Origin: an uncultured beta proteobacterium
GTDB taxonomy: Bacteria; Pseudomonadota; Gammaproteobacteria; Burkholderiales; Burkholderiaceae_C
DNA length: 63,100 nucleotides
Direction: 5' to 3'
Assembly (NCBI GenBank): GCA_903822435.1
Contig: CAIJPE010000318.1
Span: 1-63,100 of the forward strand
Position 1 is the first letter of the stretch. Every line of letters starts with the position of its first letter. The position numbers and the translations under genes were made by a program. Below the pieces are notes generated by a model. The model worked only from the letters and a program-made list of their open reading frames with translations, made no database searches and had not been told where the DNA came from. Positions 58,054-63,100 of the stretch are shown piece after piece.

Positions 58054-58061
<8 letters not shown>
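57738..58061 (-). CDS. atpQ: N-ATPase subunit AtpQ (AtpI-like)
   Basis: 107 aa. A basic N-terminus (KIGGQARRKIKARRDG) is followed by two membrane helices (MMGLVGWSVVVPTLLGAALG and WTLALLVTGLTLGCLNAWHW). This is the AtpI/AtpQ arrangement. The start is a GTG at 58061, giving an 8-base overlap with atpC; an ATG at 58076 would overlap more. Assembly factor of the membrane part. Confidence 0.82.
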
Positions 58062-61816
<3,755 letters not shown>

Positions 61817-61834
61817 TTGCCGCATCAGAACCGC

Positions 61835-63100
<1,266 letters not shown>

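Overview
The window is GC-rich and densely coded. It looks like a chromosome segment of a betaproteobacterium of the order Burkholderiales, perhaps the Rubrivivax/Leptothrix/Comamonadaceae side of it. The basis is gene content and order: argH, an AlgZ/AlgR-like pair, ppc and hemC-hemD-hemX-hemY in one block, plus the style of the proteins. The placement is inference, because no rRNA or marker tree could be run.

Region 1 (1-17.2 kb) is conserved chromosome. It starts with the end of a surface-polysaccharide locus (glycosyltransferase and Wzx-like flippase). Small hypothetical, lipoprotein and membrane genes follow, then argH facing a LytS-type sensor kinase and its LytTR response regulator. 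The antisense ppc gene and the haem genes hemC, hemD, hemX and hemY complete it. Two fossil gene ends, an aldehyde dehydrogenase C-terminus and an AcoR-type sigma-54 activator fragment, lie between the response regulator and ppc. The region closes with tRNA-Arg(ACG) and a strong hairpin.

Region 2 (17.2-44.3 kb) is looser and reads like an accessory stress and metal block. It has many 300-600 base gaps and several broken genes (a GFA-family enzyme, a methyltransferase, a thioredoxin-like protein fused to arsA). Intact genes include Fe superoxide dismutase, a CHRD protein, a formate/nitrite-type channel, a sorbosone-dehydrogenase-like lipoprotein, the quinol oxidase cyoABCD, katG, a cupin, a UvrA paralogue, a CDF metal exporter and CorA. 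PRC-barrel, CsbD and glycine-zipper proteins, a transglutaminase, an orphan receiver protein and ArsA follow. No integrase or transposase was recognised.

Region 3 (44.6-49.3 kb) is the most interesting part: six tightly packed, mostly overlapping genes. They encode a 128-aa repeat protein, a WD40 protein, an NADPH-dependent FMN reductase, a SUMF1-fold protein, a 61-aa peptide and a GTP cyclohydrolase II. The trio WD40 + SUMF1-fold + GTP cyclohydrolase II recalls ToxC, ToxD and ToxB of toxoflavin (azapteridine) biosynthesis. The RibD-like ToxE is absent from the window, no ToxA was recognised, and a flavin reductase and two small proteins are added. I read it as a candidate undescribed GTP-derived heterocycle pathway.

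Region 4 (49.3-63.1 kb) runs mainly on the minus strand. It has a DUF3014 protein, a ClC channel and a Pal-like lipoprotein, then a complete N-type ATPase operon in the order atpDCQRBEFAG. A 40-aa membrane protein, acetate kinase and the C-terminal part of a copper P-type ATPase cut by the window edge follow.
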